This document shows positions 46,641-60,125 of a stretch of DNA of 64,000 nt, piece after piece. The position numbers and the translations under genes were made by a program. Location of the stretch: assembly GCF_949628215.1 (NCBI RefSeq), contig NC_134311.1, forward strand, positions 18,848,582 to 18,912,581, read 5' to 3'. The notes beneath the pieces are model-generated. The model saw only the letters and a list, made by a program, of their open reading frames with translations. It did no database searches and was not told the origin of the DNA. Source of the stretch: Phalacrocorax aristotelis (Eukaryota; Chordata; Aves; Suliformes; Phalacrocoracidae). Position 1 is the first letter of the stretch, and every line of letters begins with the position of its first letter.

Positions 46641-48801
46641 TATAGCTCATGACATAAATATGGATATGCATGTGTAGTAGAGCACTGTGTGCATAGGCAT
46701 ACACATACTTTTAAGTAGGGAAGCAAGCTTTTTTTGCTGCAAGAGCTGTAAAACTTCCTTAGTAATAAACTGTGATTTTAACATGTCTCTTTTCATTTGC
46801 CTGAAGTGGCAAAGGCGAAGCAGCGTGACTTAAAGTTATTGAGCCAATTACAGAGATACTAAATAGGTAAACTGAGGCAGTAAGAGAACCAGAAGCGCTA
46901 ATCAGTGCTTTATGGCTTGTGTGGATGTGATGGACATGGAGAAAAACATGCACTTGGACGAAGATATTTATTGAGCAGAAAACTAATTTTCATAGAGATC
47001 ACCGGATTTGGTGTATTTAATGGCATATGATGCAACTGCATATATGGATAAGTAGACACTACTTTTGTGGTTTGGCATGTTAGAAAAATGTGTGACAACT
47101 GAGTGTAGAAGGCAAAAGAAATCCAGAACTGCCTTTGTTCCCTTTCCTGCTGCGAGCATTCTACAATCGATTGCAAGCTACCACATGTACTTTTGCCCTG
47201 CTGGCTCTGCAGATATCTGTTGGATGAAATCTGGCAGGTGTTCACAAGACATCTCCACTGAGGCTGCTCATTGAATGGAAAGAGGAAGAAGAGTGTTGTC
47301 CAATATTAACAAAGATATAATGTGTTTGAGTGGAACACCTACAGACGCAAGTTCTGTAAGGTTTTTTTTTCTTAGAAGATTTTGTGGCTTTTTTTTCCCC
47401 CAAATGGAATAACTGTATCTAAAAGAGAACTGCAACAAATTACTGTGTTTTACCACAAAACAATCATACTATCTGCAACATGGAAGCAGAGTTTACTGAA
47501 ATAGCTCACTTGCAGAACTACTGAACTGAGAATTTGTCTAATTCATCCCAGAAATGAAGATTAGAAATCTCTTTGGCTTGTCTCCAGCACCTGAGAGTTC
47601 AAAGCACAGTACTACTTTATCATGCCCAGTGAAATGCTGCAGTAGAGAGAGAGCGTGGTTTAGCTGGCATGCACCTCAGTATGTAATTACTATTACTAAA
47701 ATATGTCCCTAGCTATGGTTTGTGCTGCAGAACACGTACTGGTAAAAGACACCTCTGAAATAGGGCAAATTGCAAGCGTAGGTATTAACAACAGGAAAGA
47801 ATGGGGACATCATGTTGCAGAACTAACATCTGCCCTGTTTGCCTGCTCTCTAATTTCAGACTTGTGGCTTTTTTTTAAATTAAATGACGACATTAGTGTT
47901 TGTGGCTGTGACGTTAGCACTCAGGAGTGAACCAGTGGTAGAGATCTCATGTTTGCAGACAGACTGAAGCTTTGGCATTCAGAAGCAAGTTGTTTTCCAG
48001 CCATCTCTCTAGGATGATGTCGGTACGGCAGCATTATTAACTATGCAAATGCCAGCTAAAGCTTTTAGGAAAGGCAAATAAATGTCAGGTTTATTAATAG
48101 TGTTGTGGTGGCTTCCAAGACTTAGTGAAGCTTAGGAGGGTGCCATCACATTCCTTGTTTTTCCTGATTCCCGCTGTCTCCCACCTGGTGCTGTGGGCAT
48201 ACCCAGATGCACTTCCCCCAAGAATATGTACTTGGCTCACATGCACTCCCTCCACAGTGGTCCTGGGGACTTCCTTCATCTTGCACCACTGAAGATGAGC
48301 TATGGTGGATAACACCCACCTTGGAAGGATACCTGTGCTGCTCTCTTCTTCCCTGGTACAGAAGTCACCGATTTGCTGGGGGCAATGTGTTCTGGCAGCT
48401 GAAATACCCATTTTACTGTCCTCTGAGGCCAAGACTCTTCTCTGGGAGGAAGTCTGTGTTGCACAAGGACTTGCCAACCAGGGAAGTCTGTGCCATCAAA
48501 ACACTTTTGCAAACACAGTGCTATAATGGCAGGCTGCTGGGACTCTCCCTGTCCTCCAGGATTTCAAGGTATTTATTAATATTTCAGAGCACTCCGGAGT
48601 CAAATTCGCTAGATTTTGCCAACTAAAGTATAGACAGCATGCAGGACTGTAATGACGCAGCCAAACTGGTGAAGGGCAGAGGGAGGAAAGGGATGCAGTG
48701 GCTTAGCAGCAGGGAATCCTTCTTTCCATCTGTGGGACTAAGGCTTTGTAAATCAGGGAGGGACTCTTGTGCTGGCAGTCTGGCACAGGACCTCTGGAAA
48801 G

Positions 48802-49080
48802 TTAAGAAATCAAGTCAAGAGGGGTAGAAGCAGCTGAATTGCTTTTTTTCTGATTATATTCTTGCACCTTGTATATGAAGAAGCAGATGTACAGCAAAAT
48901 GGGGACAGCCAGTAACGGCATCACCATGGACATGGGAAATGGCAGAAATGTTTCTGAGGAGGGCTGCTTCCCATAGCAGCTCATGTGGTCCCTCAACCCC
49001 GAAGGGTCAAGTGCGCAGGGGTGAGGCTGTGTGATTACCTTGCTCCTCTCTTGCTCCTGGGGCAATTTTTGCGGCAACAA
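48802..49080 (-). other. Open frame with a predicted membrane segment, unsupported
   Basis: Minus-strand frame of 92 codons lacking an ATG at its first codon, ending at a stop near 48802. It has a hydrophobic run (MPLLAVPILLYICFFIYKV) followed by a short polar tail, the look of a membrane-protein C terminus. No acceptor with matching phase or partner exon was found and no family is recognised. Probably chance, possibly a terminal exon. Confidence 0.15.
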
Positions 49081-49622
49081 GGTTATGAGTTATTGGTGTG
49101 CTCACTTCTTATCAAGCCACAGTACGTTAAAACAGGATTAAGTTGTTCATACAGAAACAGGAATACACTCTGTACACTGCTGTGCAAAGTGGAATTTTGC
49201 CAGTCATGTTAAGCCATTTAATAATATAAAATCTTGGTTGTCACAGAGTACAGGAAACTTCTGATTAAGCTAACTATAGTTGTGTTTTCAAACACGTAAA
49301 AACCTTTCAAAAATGTATTTGCCACATGCTTTGGCAAATTCCTAGTTTTGATGGTCTCATGCTTTTCAGCGAACTGTCATTTTGTTATGCTGTTGGAAAC
49401 TTACAGATCAGGGTGGTTTTGGAACAGTGTGTTTTATAGTATTGCAGCCCATCAAACCAGGCTGGTAACTAAGAACATGCTTCTGCTCAACTTCTTCCAG
49501 TGAGTAGCTTCACTGCTGTCAAGGAGACTGGAAATGTACTTTGTGCGTGACTTTCATCCAAATGCTAAGCACACATGAGACACTGCATGTTTCCTAGCTG
49601 TTGGTGCCATTAGCTAGTGTTT

Positions 49623-49800
49623 CACAGGATAATCTATGTTGGATGGGAGCTCAGGATGTCTCTCGTCTAACCCCTAGATGAAAGCATGGCCAGCTATGAA
49701 GCCAGGCCAGGTTGCCTTTGGGTTTTATGCAGTTGGGTCTTGAAAATCTTGATGGTAAATTCTTTCTTATAGAACCATCTATCCCCTCTGCTGAATATTT
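49623..49800 (-). mobile_element. Old CR1 3' end fragment, minus strand
   Basis: The plus strand reads like the reverse complement of a CR1 3' UTR: cacaggataatcta..gttggatgggagctcagga, then ctcgtctaacccct, and gttgggtcttgaaaatct further on. It is strongly diverged from the other copies and short. The boundaries are approximate. Confidence 0.7.
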
Positions 49801-51185
49801 GGAGAGGTTATGCTCTTCAGTGTAGAATTATGTCCATGTTTTACCAGAGTCAGACCAAGGTATAGGGTGTTTCTGCTTTTTGTCCAGCCTGGCTCAATGC
49901 ACCAGCCTCTGGACAGCAAGTTCCCTGGACACATCATCTGTAAATTGCATGTATTTTTTGAGATGTATTTGTCTATTTGGATTTGTGCTTTTGTTCTCCT
50001 AATATTAATTTAATAGATCAACAAACTGCAAGTTTCCTTCCTCAGCATTTTCTAATTGTCCATGGTTGTCTTATTTCTCCTTTATGCTTTCTCATCTCTC
50101 ATTATTCTTCAGCTATGAGATGCACTCCAAGTTCCCATTGCCCTCACCTCTCCGATCCCACACTTCTCCCAGCATCATCTAGTCTCTCTGGACATCTTCT
50201 TCATGTAGATAGACATGTGTGTATATAATTATGCAGAAAAGCAAAGTTAAAAGGAAAATATGATGACAAAGTCAAACAATTAAAAATTCAGTAAGGACTG
50301 CCAGCAGTTTCGTCTTCCATTCCCACGTGCACGTGGCTGATCAAGCTGTTGCTAATTATGTGGTCAAGTTATTTTATTCACAAAACCCTTCCTCATTCCT
50401 TGGACAGGATGTGATTCTGGGTGTGAGTCAGGGCTGTGTATTGAAGGAAGCTGTTTGCTGTTGCAGGAGCTGAAGCACTGATAACAAAAGGGCCAGACAA
50501 TCACAGGAAAAGCAAAAGGATAGCCTTGTGGTTAAGGGGACTGACCACTGCCCTGGCCAGTTGGATGCGACCTGGCTCTGGTATGGGATTTCAGTGGTGG
50601 AAAGCAAGGGGCTTCCACGTAAATCCTCACGGGTGGTTACACTGGGCATTTCACACTTCCCAGGTGTTTAATACTTGATAGCTGATGTCAGAAACTGTGT
50701 GTCTTCACAGATGTAACTAAAGTCAATGGAAGGATTTGCTTTAAATGTCTAAAGAAATATTAAAAACCTGACTGTTTCTGTATTCTTAAAAAATCAGCTC
50801 CTTCATGGTTCAAGTAGGACTTCAAAAACTTGAAAGAAAAGGAGGCACAGGTTGTTTAAGACAGCATTAGGAATGTTTCTCAAGCTCTAAAATGAAAAGA
50901 AGGCCACAATCAGATATAATAGGTGTGCTGAGAGGGCTCAATTCATTTGGATATGTGAAGCATTCACTTCATGGTGGAAGCTCCACAGACACACTCAGGA
51001 GGAAACCTCTCTGACAGCTGATGCCAGACTTAGAGGTGTCCGTTAAAGGCCATGCTCTGAATGAAGGGAATAAAGGGAAATTGTGATTAATAAGAACTCT
51101 GTTCAAAGCAGGGAGTGTTAAGCAGGGAGGCTGGGAATTACCTGCACTAGTTACAGGGAAATGGGGGGTGTGTGCTGCTCAGAGG

Positions 51186-51216
51186 GGTGCTGGTGCTGGT
51201 GCTGATGCTGGTGCTC
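51186..51216 (+). repeat. GGTGCT minisatellite
   Basis: About five units of GGTGCT/GATGCT in tandem. On the minus strand it reads as CACCAG repeats, encoding His-Gln pairs in a chance open frame. Confidence 0.7.
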
Positions 51217-52863
51217 CTGTCTCTTCCAGCCTTGCTGGCACCAAGCCTCCAGAGAAAGCAAACACTGCACGCTGTTCATAAGGCTGGTCCTTGATGTCCT
51301 GTATGTCCCACAGACATACCACCCCACGCACCACTCTGAAATGAGCCAGACAAAAGACCTGGCTTTACCATGAGGAGAAGCAATGACTGCTGTTTTGTGT
51401 CGGAGCTGGTAATATCGCGGCATCCCCAGGCACTCCTCTCCCAGGGATGGGCTTCCTTTCTGCCCTCCCACCTTCTTGCTTTCAACAGCTGGACCAGAAA
51501 TGAATTGTTTTTTAGCCCCAGTCCTGCAAAGGCAGGACTGCAAACGCAGTCATCAGCTGTGCCAGTGTCAAGTGTGCAAACAGGAGAGCTGAAGTAAAGT
51601 TCCCTGTGAAACCTTTGTGTTTGGAATTTTCCAAATAAAGTGTCTTCCTTCACAAACATAGTGTATTTTGTTAGGTTTAGTGCTTTTTTGGTTTTGTAGT
51701 TAACAGGCTGAGGTGAGAAGCAGGAGATGTGAGCTTGTCTATCAGTGACTCTTAAGTTGCATCCTTTTTGTGTCATTCACTCTGTTGTTACAGATACTTA
51801 AAGCCTTATTACATAAATACATTATTCAGTATTTACTGAGACTTCAGCTAACTGGAGTTGAGTGTAAGGAGAAACAAGCTGGTATACATGGACCCTTCTT
51901 CTACCAGAGCTTGCATTGGTAGCCATGCACCCCCAACCTCCCAGCGCAACCTTTGAGTCCGTCGCTTAACCTCCAGCCATGAAATACAAGGTGTGACCTT
52001 TACAGGGCAAAGCTCTTCCAACACTTAAGGGAGACTTCAGCATGCAGCCCTGTCATGGGTGCATGGGGTGATCTGACATTGCAGGACAACTTGTGTCCCA
52101 ACTGCTGGGAAAACCACGCCCTCAGATACCGCCCTGTGTCCTTGTTCACATGCAACTGAATGGGGTATTTTGATAGGAAACATGCCATTTATCTTTAGTT
52201 TCCACCAAGGATGAAGAAATAAGAAACAAATGTAGAAAATGTGATGTGTCTGGGAAAGGGTAGTGCTTTATTGACTCTTGCTCCTGTGGTCGGTCTGACA
52301 GCTTGTATGTTGAAGTGTGATTTCAACAATGATGGTGTAAGATGAATCAGAGAGGATTGTGCACATGTTGCACAATTTCTATATAAAAAGTGTTAACCAG
52401 CTAGAGTACAACATCGAGCCTGTCATTTCGGGACAGAAATTTCAAGCATGCAAGCAACAGCTGTCCCTGCAAAACACTGGACCCTTCGGGAAAGACTGCT
52501 CTTTAAATATACAAGTGATCGCATTTGTTTTGGTGACGGGTCACTAAGCAACCTGCACTGCACCAAGAAAATACAGTCTCAGCAGTGCTTCTCAGTACAG
52601 TCGGTGTCTTTGGCTTTGAATCACCATACCATGAATTAGCACTGACGGGAGCCATGGGACATGGGACTTTATCCACAGCAAAAAACTGGGGGCACATACC
52701 CAGCTATGCAAGTGGTTTCAATTATTACCTAAAAAGCAGGTACACAGGTTTAGTTTTAAATTATATACAATATTGTCAGTTTGGCTACTTAGCATGAAAA
52801 TGGATTAATAGTTACAAAAGTCCATATTTAAATGTGGTAATTTAAGCATGAAAAATTACTTAC

Positions 52864-53004
52864 CTGAACATTGCTTGAAAGCAAATTTTTGTTGCAAAAA
52901 TTGGAGGCAACCAAGCTGTCTGAAAAAGTGTTGGAGAGGAAAAAAGGGACAATATCTTTTAGAAGTTGGGTGTATGTGACATACAACAGTGCACACCTAT
53001 ATGA
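52864..53004 (-). CDS. Unnamed minus-strand gene, exon candidate E
   Basis: This is the best-bounded exon of the series: acceptor ttgtttgggtttcag before 53004, consensus donor CAG|GTAAGT after 52864, length 141 nt (47 codons), phase 0 at both ends. The other two frames contain stops, so the reading frame is fixed. The product starts SYRCALLYVTYTQLLKDIV and ends with a polar NKNLLSSNVQ. Upstream it joins exon candidate D in phase 0, downstream exon candidate F in phase 0. No family is recognised. Confidence 0.6.
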
Positions 53005-54234
53005 CTGAAACCCAAACAAATTAGATGGCCTCACCCAGCTGCTCCTCAGTGAGCTCAACCTCAGCATCTGCTATAACTAACCATTGCAGTCAGTCACATG
53101 AAATTTAGTTTAGTGAAGCAAACAAGTGGGTCATTTGTCATTAAGCTTGTAGAGCATTATGGGACATCTCCCCTAAAATAAATATCTCCATGACATCTGC
53201 CCAAGACATTAGAGAGTTCTGTCTGTAGATTGGGGCAGGACATAGAGGATGTAGTTCGACTTTGCTTCTACTCTACAAATAACTTCTTGATCAGTAAAAC
53301 TTGTATGTAGCCAATCAGTAGCACAGCTCAGTGCTAGACCACGGGAGGAGACACAAGAGCACTCTCCTGCCCTTTGCTGTCCATAGAAGAGCCACCTCCT
53401 TGGGAAACCAGTGGCTGCCGGGTGCTCTGGCATGCCATAACCCAGACCAGGGCATGCCCTTATTTGTTCATACAAGACTTGTTAATGCTTCTAGCAAGCA
53501 AACTAGCCAAGACGTGAGATCTGCACAATACAAAGTCTAGCTCTCCTTTGTTGATAGGGGTGAGGTACCTCAGGGTATAATCTGGCCCCAGCCTATGTGA
53601 ATAACAGGAGGGAGTAAACCATAACATCAAAAATTGTCCTAGGAAATCACATGAAAAAGCATTACAGAGCCACTAAATAGCACTCATGCAGTAAAATGAA
53701 TTGGCATGAGTGGGAAGGCTGGGTGTTGAGACAGTATGCCTGGTCATGGCCCCGTGGTTTGCTTTTGTAATAGGAGGAGCAGCCAGTGTGTAATCCTTCA
53801 CACTGAATTTTCTGCTTCACTTCCTCTATGTCACAACCTCAGTGTTGCCATAGCGTGTTTTAGAGTGTCTGCATTTGCTGCAATGTAAGTTACTTGAGCG
53901 TGGAGACATTTGAATGGGAAAGATTTATTTGATGCTCCCCACTCTCCCTGAACAACAGCAGGACACGTGCCCCCAGTGAAGTGTGTGACTGACATGAAAT
54001 GAGTGTAATGCTAATCTTGGCCAAAAGCTTGTGAGGAAGCAATGCCTATTTCATTTCTAAGGAACACTGGTTCAGAGGAGATTAAAATCAGATATTAATT
54101 GGAACTGACATAGCAGTTTTATAAGAAAACGCTAGAAGGATTAAGTTGTTAGACAGACAACTGTTTATTTTGCATTCACTGCATTTCCATATTGTTTTAA
54201 GACCAATTCCTAATATGTATTTCCTACAGCTCAC

Positions 54235-54353
54235 CCCATCTCCCAGCAGCACAGTCACTACTTGGTGAGAGAGACTAACATCTGGGGGGTGGTATAAGGG
54301 ATCAAAGGTTAATTTAAACTGCTTCTGAGATTGCAGCTCCTTGGTTACATCAC
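54235..54353 (-). CDS. Unnamed minus-strand gene, exon candidate D
   Basis: A 119-nt segment lies between acceptor gagaggcag before 54353 and donor GGG|GTGAGC after 54235. It starts with two bases that complete the codon left by exon C (G+GT, glycine) and ends in phase 0, as exon E needs. It is open for 39 full codons, with DVTKELQSQKQFKLTFDP and later SHQVVTVLLGDG. The acceptor has a poor pyrimidine tract, which is the weak point; an alternative acceptor (ggtag, 13 bases upstream) would leave phase 0 at the start. Confidence 0.42.
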
Positions 54354-57300
54354 CTGCCTCTCCCACCTACCATGATGATGTTTATACCAGCTCTCTAGTT
54401 TATGGATCTATACATTTATTAATACCAAATATTGTCGTACTGCAAGTAGCCCACTCAGCTCCAATCTCTGCAGGCCATGTTACAGTTCATTTGTCTGGTC
54501 ACAACTGAACCTATGCTCACAAAATCCTCAGGAGGAAAGTAATGCAACCAACTGCCACAAACACAGAACACATAGATGTGTTTTTCTCTGTTCTCTTCTC
54601 TTTTTCCTCTCTCTTCCCTTTTCAAATACCACTAGTTTTACAAGCCTTTGGGAACAAGGGCACACCATGGCTAGGGAAAGAGCAAATCTCCCTTTTGCTG
54701 CAGGAGAGGCACATGCTGCTGATGGCATGACAAGCCCCAGAGCGCATGTGCGTGCCTGTGCATAGTTAATGTTGGCCAGGGAGACCCTCAGCAGCCCTGC
54801 TCTGTAATGGTGGGGGGGTGGGGTTGTCTGTAAAGGGAGTTTAGTTCCTCAGGCCATCTGCCGCTATAGACTGGTGGCTGAATGGCAGCAGTGACTGAAA
54901 TGACTTGGTGGATGGTCTGGATACCTCCTGCCTGCCAGCTGCTCAGCAGACAGGTCTGGAGGACCACACTGCTCAGCTGGGGCTTTTTTTTGGGGGGTGG
55001 GGGTGTGTTTCCTCTGGGGAGATGTGGACGGAAGCAAGTCTTGATGTGCCTCTCTGGTGGCTGACCTGCAGTGGGAGATGCCAAGCAGCAGCAGGACCCC
55101 ATCCGTAAGTCCCCACCAGTGCCTGCTGACGTGGCTGGTAAGGCGTTGGGGCTTCTCCACTGCCAGGTGATGGAGAAGAATAAAATGCAAACAGAAATGA
55201 CACCTTTGTAGAGGTGGCAGCTCAGCTGGGAGGATACGGCCAAGCAATGTGTGTATGAGTCCTGTGGCATCTGTGCAGCACACAGTCTCTTGCCTTTAGA
55301 AGCAAAGGTGGGAGCTGGTGGTCCCAGCTGCCCTCCTGGCCTTCTCTCACAGGGCTGATATCTGAAAACTGCTGATTTAGTGCAACACAAACTACTGAGG
55401 CCATGGGAGGGAACAACCCACCTTCTAAAATTATAATTTACATTTACATTTACAATTATCTTTACTGAAATACCCAAGAGGCAGAGTGGGCTATCTTGCT
55501 AGCACCAGGATCTGACAACTTCTGATAAGTTACTCAAGTCCATTAATTTCAAACGCAACTACTTATTTTGCCTGTCTCAGTTTATGCATCTCCAGTTTGG
55601 AAAAGCGAAGCACTCGGGAGGCGACAATGGGAACTCAGGTTGTTCAACAGCTGTGCAAATAGAGCCTCAGGCATTGCAAGCTGGGCAGAGGAAAAAAGGA
55701 GATCCTTGAGAATGATGAACTGTGTTGAGGCCTTGCAAAAACTTGAAGACATTACTGGTTAAAAAATTTATAGGACTCAAAATTTATATATTAATATTAT
55801 ATATATATAAAAATATAATTTATAGGATTCATTCTTGATGTTATTCTTTATTGGATTTGTAGTGCTGAGGACTTAATAATCCTCGATATTTCCATTCTCC
55901 ATAACCAGAAATAAAATAGCAGATTTTTAAAATAAATACAGTTCAATGTTCATTATGGAAGGAATCAAAATAGTGCTGGACCTTGTATCTTTTAAATTTG
56001 ACATGATCTTTTCTTGACAGTTCCTTGCAAATCTGTTTGTGTTTCTGTAGTAGAAGTGTTTGTTAGATCGTCTTGCAGGAAATAATGCTAAGAATCAGAT
56101 CAGAAAATGTAATTTCTTCAGCTCCTAAAAGCTTTCCTTTAAAGGAAAAATCCTGCCATTAATGCACATATGATGTTCTGCTAAATGTAGCAATGGAGCA
56201 AGGACTGGTGTATGAAATGTTATGAAGATTCAGGAGTACATGTGTACCTGTGAGGCTTTAATAGCTTATGCAGAGGTGCCACCACCTATTTGTAGCAGGT
56301 GCTAGACTATATGGGAAAAGCTACACATAGGCAAAACCCAACAAAACACTCAACCGCTGCAGACACTGACTGTCTTCCCTAGGCCTGTCCCTTTTCTGCT
56401 TTCTGCCAAGAAAGTGGTGGCGTGAGAAACTTGGTGGCTTTCCCCTGTTCCTTGCTTCCCCCCTGCGTGCTCTGTGAGGGACAACAGCCAGAGCTCACAT
56501 GGGCTGGGGCACCCAGTGGGATGTGTGTGGGGCCTTTGCTGCAGCCAAGAGTTTAGCTTTGAATGACCCAGCTGCAGCCTCCTGGATAGCAAGAAGCCAG
56601 GCAAGTAATTATTCTGCCCTGCCAGGGAGGTTGTCTGCTGCTGGTACGTTGGGTGTCTCAGATAAGCTCTGGACTCCCTCAACCACAGAAGCATCTCCTC
56701 CGTATGATGCGTGTTGCACTGGGGGAGGCAAGGCTCAGGATGGCAGCGCCGCAGGGCTGCACTGCACTGTGTGTGCCACCACCAAGAGCCCCCTGCAAGG
56801 CAGGGCAGGAGCAGCTGTGTTCTGCTGGGGGATGGTCAGGGTGTGGGGTTCCGTGACTGCCTCCCAAAGCAGGCTGAGGTCCCTTTGTGCAGCACCAGAT
56901 GTGATTGCCCGTAGACAGAGAAGATATATAATTCTGACTGTCGGTACCAGTTGTTTTAAGTGTGGTGTCTCACTCGGAAGGAAATATAGTTACTGCTCTT
57001 GAGTAATGTGTGTGCCAGGGTGTTACAGAAAGAGAAGCTGAAAGTAAAACAGAAAGAAACTAATGCGTATTTGGGGTCAATGCTTCTGTCTTCTCTGTAA
57101 CTCTGCAATGTAGAGGAATTTCCACCTGTGAGTTCACTTCTGAGGAGTCCAGTTCATTTTTCTAAAGTGGTATTCTAGGGAATTACTTGGTTAATTTATT
57201 GTTTAATTTAATAAAACCTTGTATTGTAAAACCTTTTCTGAAGCATTTCTTAAACTTTAAGCAAGGTGAGATGTCATAGAAACTAAAGGTTTTACTTTTC

Positions 57301-58789
57301 AGGTTGAAATTTTCCACTCTGTCCTCAGGCTGAAACAAGTGGTGTGGACCTGTTTTAACCCAGAGGAAGGTGGTCTTCATAGTAGCAACCCTGGGTTTAG
57401 ACCAGGCACAGAAACCAACAGATCTGTGAAAACAGTTGAAATATCTCCAAGGCGTGTTGTTACACTTCTACCAACAAAGCTTTTGAATATAGTCATTACA
57501 GTGTGAAACAACAGCCCAGCACACGCTACTATCAAGTATGGCACTTCTTTGTCACCTTTTAGAAATTAATTTAACATCTTGGTTAAAAGAAAATAAACAA
57601 GGACCATTACTGAATTTTTTTTTTCCTATTTAACACCAACTGGCTGTAAATCAAAAGTATTACCTTAAACTAAATTAAGCAATTTATGTGTTTAGGGGTT
57701 TTGGAATGAACAAACAAAATTGAATCTAGGGACTACATTACTGAAAAATGTTTGTATAAATATACTGGTTCAGTATGAAAAACTATTATCTATTTCAGAA
57801 GAGTTGAGAGTTGGAAAGTCTTGAGGAAAATGTAGGCTTCTGCTGTATAATGTGTTGAAGAGCAGAATTTCATTGCTGACACTCAGATCAAGGCAAATGG
57901 AGCCCCTGCAGGGGCTAGGGGAGGGGATGCTAAAGCTGTTGCTAGATCTGCATCATCACCAGGAACCGACCAGTAGGATCCCACCGTAAGCAGCACTGGT
58001 GCTGGATGTTGGTTCTACCTGTGCTACTTTGCCTGCAGCTTGCACTGTTAATTGCAACTTTGCCACAGGACTGTGGTGGCTAAAAGTACCAGTAGGTCCA
58101 GAAAGGGATTAGGCAGTTAAATTAATACTAAAAAGAAACACTGCATTGTCTCCATGCACCCGAGGCCTAAACTGTTGATTTCCAGAGTGCATACTAGGGG
58201 AAAGATTGTTTCGTACTTGCATTGTGCTTTATGTAATTGCCTTAAGCATTTATTGCTGGTTAATGCCTGACTGAAATATGGGACTAGTGCATGCTGTCAT
58301 CTCTGCAGCTCTGCCTTTTCATTGAGGATCCCAAACCTGCCACCTGTGGGTCCTTCTGCCAGACAGCAGGGATCTGGCGGGGGTCTGACCCATGTCACTC
58401 TACACAGTGCTTGCTTAAATACCTAAGAATGGGCTTTTCCCCCCTGTGTTCCTTTATGTAAAACCGGGACCATGAATATCCCTCTGCTCATCCTCCCTGG
58501 GCCTGCACAATTTATTCCTGCTGCAACTCTTGGAAAATAGTTTGCAGCTGTCTGGGCTGGCACTGAAAGGTGTTGATAACATCTGTGAACAACAAGCCCC
58601 AAGAAGAGCAGTTAATGAAGTTCTTGTTTCAGTGGTTGTGCTCCTCTCATCCCTAGAATAGCCAGAGTCATGCAGTACATGAGCACAATGTTCAGTGCAC
58701 AGTGCTATTTTCATCACTTTCCCCTTCTTACCAGCTTTCAACAGCTTGCTGTGTGGATCCTCCCCCTGCGTTGGTCTGGTAGCTTACGA
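54354..58789. other. Intron region of the unnamed gene
   Basis: No supported exon. A minus-strand frame of 229 codons (55477-54788) is the longest non-repeat frame here, but its content is proline/serine-rich and low in recognisable structure. An AT-rich palindromic stretch lies at 55780-55825. A donor-like CTG|GTAAGA on the minus strand near 58731 has no phase-compatible exon behind it. Confidence 0.4.
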
Positions 58790-59089
58790 CAGTGTCTCCG
58801 AAGTTGGGGGCATGCACCCCAGACAGCGTGCAAGACAACCCATTGGGGTACAGAAGAAAATATTTTTGGTACCATTAATAAATAAGATACAATTATATTT
58901 TTAAAATAGTGTTTATTTAATCTTTATGTAATCTTTTTTTAATTTCTATTTTTGTGTATGTTTTACATTGTATTATATATTAGTACAGAAGTATATGTAT
59001 ATTATTTATAAATAAATAAATACACATATGTTAGGTATGTATGCTCAAAATTGATGGTGTGCACAATCAAAAAAATTTGGGACCCGCTG
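58790..59089. mobile_element. Nonautonomous hAT-type DNA transposon (MITE), 300 bp
   Basis: The left end reads CAGTGTCTCCGAAGTT and then gggggcatgcacccc; the right end, read on the minus strand, is CAGCGGGTCCCAAATT and then ttttgattgtgcacacc. These are matching terminal inverted repeats of the hAT/Charlie kind (consensus near CAGTGGTTCCCAAACTTTTT). The flanking octamers gcttacga (58782-58789) and gcttaaga (59090-59097) agree at 7 of 8 bases, the target duplication expected of hAT. The interior is AT-rich with no transposase, so it depended on an autonomous relative. Confidence 0.78.
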
Positions 59090-59097
59090 GCTTAAGA

Positions 59098-60125
59098 GAC
59101 ATCTTGGAAAGCTGACTTCTGTAAGCCCTTCTGGTCCTTGAAGATCTGGTCCGAATCAGTCTGCCCCACTAGGGCTGTCGTCTCCCTGATTGTCATCTAC
59201 ATGGGTACTTCGAGACAGCCTGCTATGTGATTTTCAGTCCTGCCTGAGACCTATACGAATGGTGGCACAATGACCAGTTTTGCTGCGGTGGATTGGTTGT
59301 ATGTTGCAGAGAGAGCAGGAAGGTGAACCAACTAATCTGTCAGATTTCTGAGGGGGCCTGCAGAAGCCTGACTATGAAGATATGTAATTGCTTTGCATGG
59401 GAAGAGCAAACAAGTTTCAAGTACCAATCTGCTGGCTACAGATTTGGCTGGGAAATCAAAATCTCTGTTAGAAAATGATACTGACAACTCAGTAGTAAAA
59501 CAAATACAGTGCCAGAGCAGACCTGTTATACTGTCCATCCTCCACTACAGGCTTGGGATGGATGCAACTTCTCTTAGTGCCTCATGTTGACGTTGGTGCA
59601 ATGATGACCTTTCTTTTACTTGCTGTTTGTGTCAATGTTAAGGCCCTTGTGACAGTGGCTGTAGCCTGCTGTGAGGTCAATGAGATTGATCTCACCACCC
59701 TTACGTTGACAGTGATCTCGGGTGGAAGGTTTAGTTCCTACAGCGGTCTTCCCCTTACAAGTGCAGGTCAGCATTGCTGCAGATGTGTAACGAGGTTGGG
59801 TTTATACAAAAGGAGGGCAGTAACTAAATTCAGAATGACCTACTTAGACCGTGCGCATTGAGTTAGTAGGTACTAATGAAATTCACTGAAAAGAGCTACG
59901 AGGCAGTAAGGAGAGGAAACTGCAGTGATGGGTGGAGGGTCACCTTCAGCTGTTCCCTTCTAGAGCAAGCCTATTAATGGGGAAAGGTTTGGGAACTGAC
60001 GTAACTGAAACAGTAAATAAACCTTCTGCATGAAATTTCAAATCAACACATGGAACGATTATGCCTGCCTTTAAAAATCTGACAGTAAAAGTGCTGAATA
60101 AAGGGCAGGGAAAAACTATCCTCAC
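59098..60125. other. Intron sequence of the unnamed gene
   Basis: No gene or repeat recognised. The plus-strand frames at 59293-59861 are short and featureless. Confidence 0.4.

Larger units (their letters stand above)
46641..52863 (-). other. Intron region of unnamed gene between exons E and F
   Basis: Mostly unique sequence with an old CR1 fragment (49623-49800) and a short minisatellite (51186-51216). Exons E and F are both in phase 0 at the facing ends, so they may join directly. Two overlapping open minus-strand frames at 51151-51776 and one with a hydrophobic segment at 48802-49080 are noted but unsupported. Confidence 0.4.

Noticed and set aside
51151-51776. Two overlapping minus-strand frames of 130 and 166 codons
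   Set aside because: They overlap in different frames, one ends in the His-Gln translation of a minisatellite, and neither has phase-compatible splice sites toward the neighbouring exon candidates.
54788-55477. Minus-strand frame of 229 codons
   Set aside because: Rich in Pro, Ser and Gln with no domain, in a G+C-rich stretch where stops are rarer; no start context, splice partner or family. Other frames over the same stretch are also open, as expected by chance.
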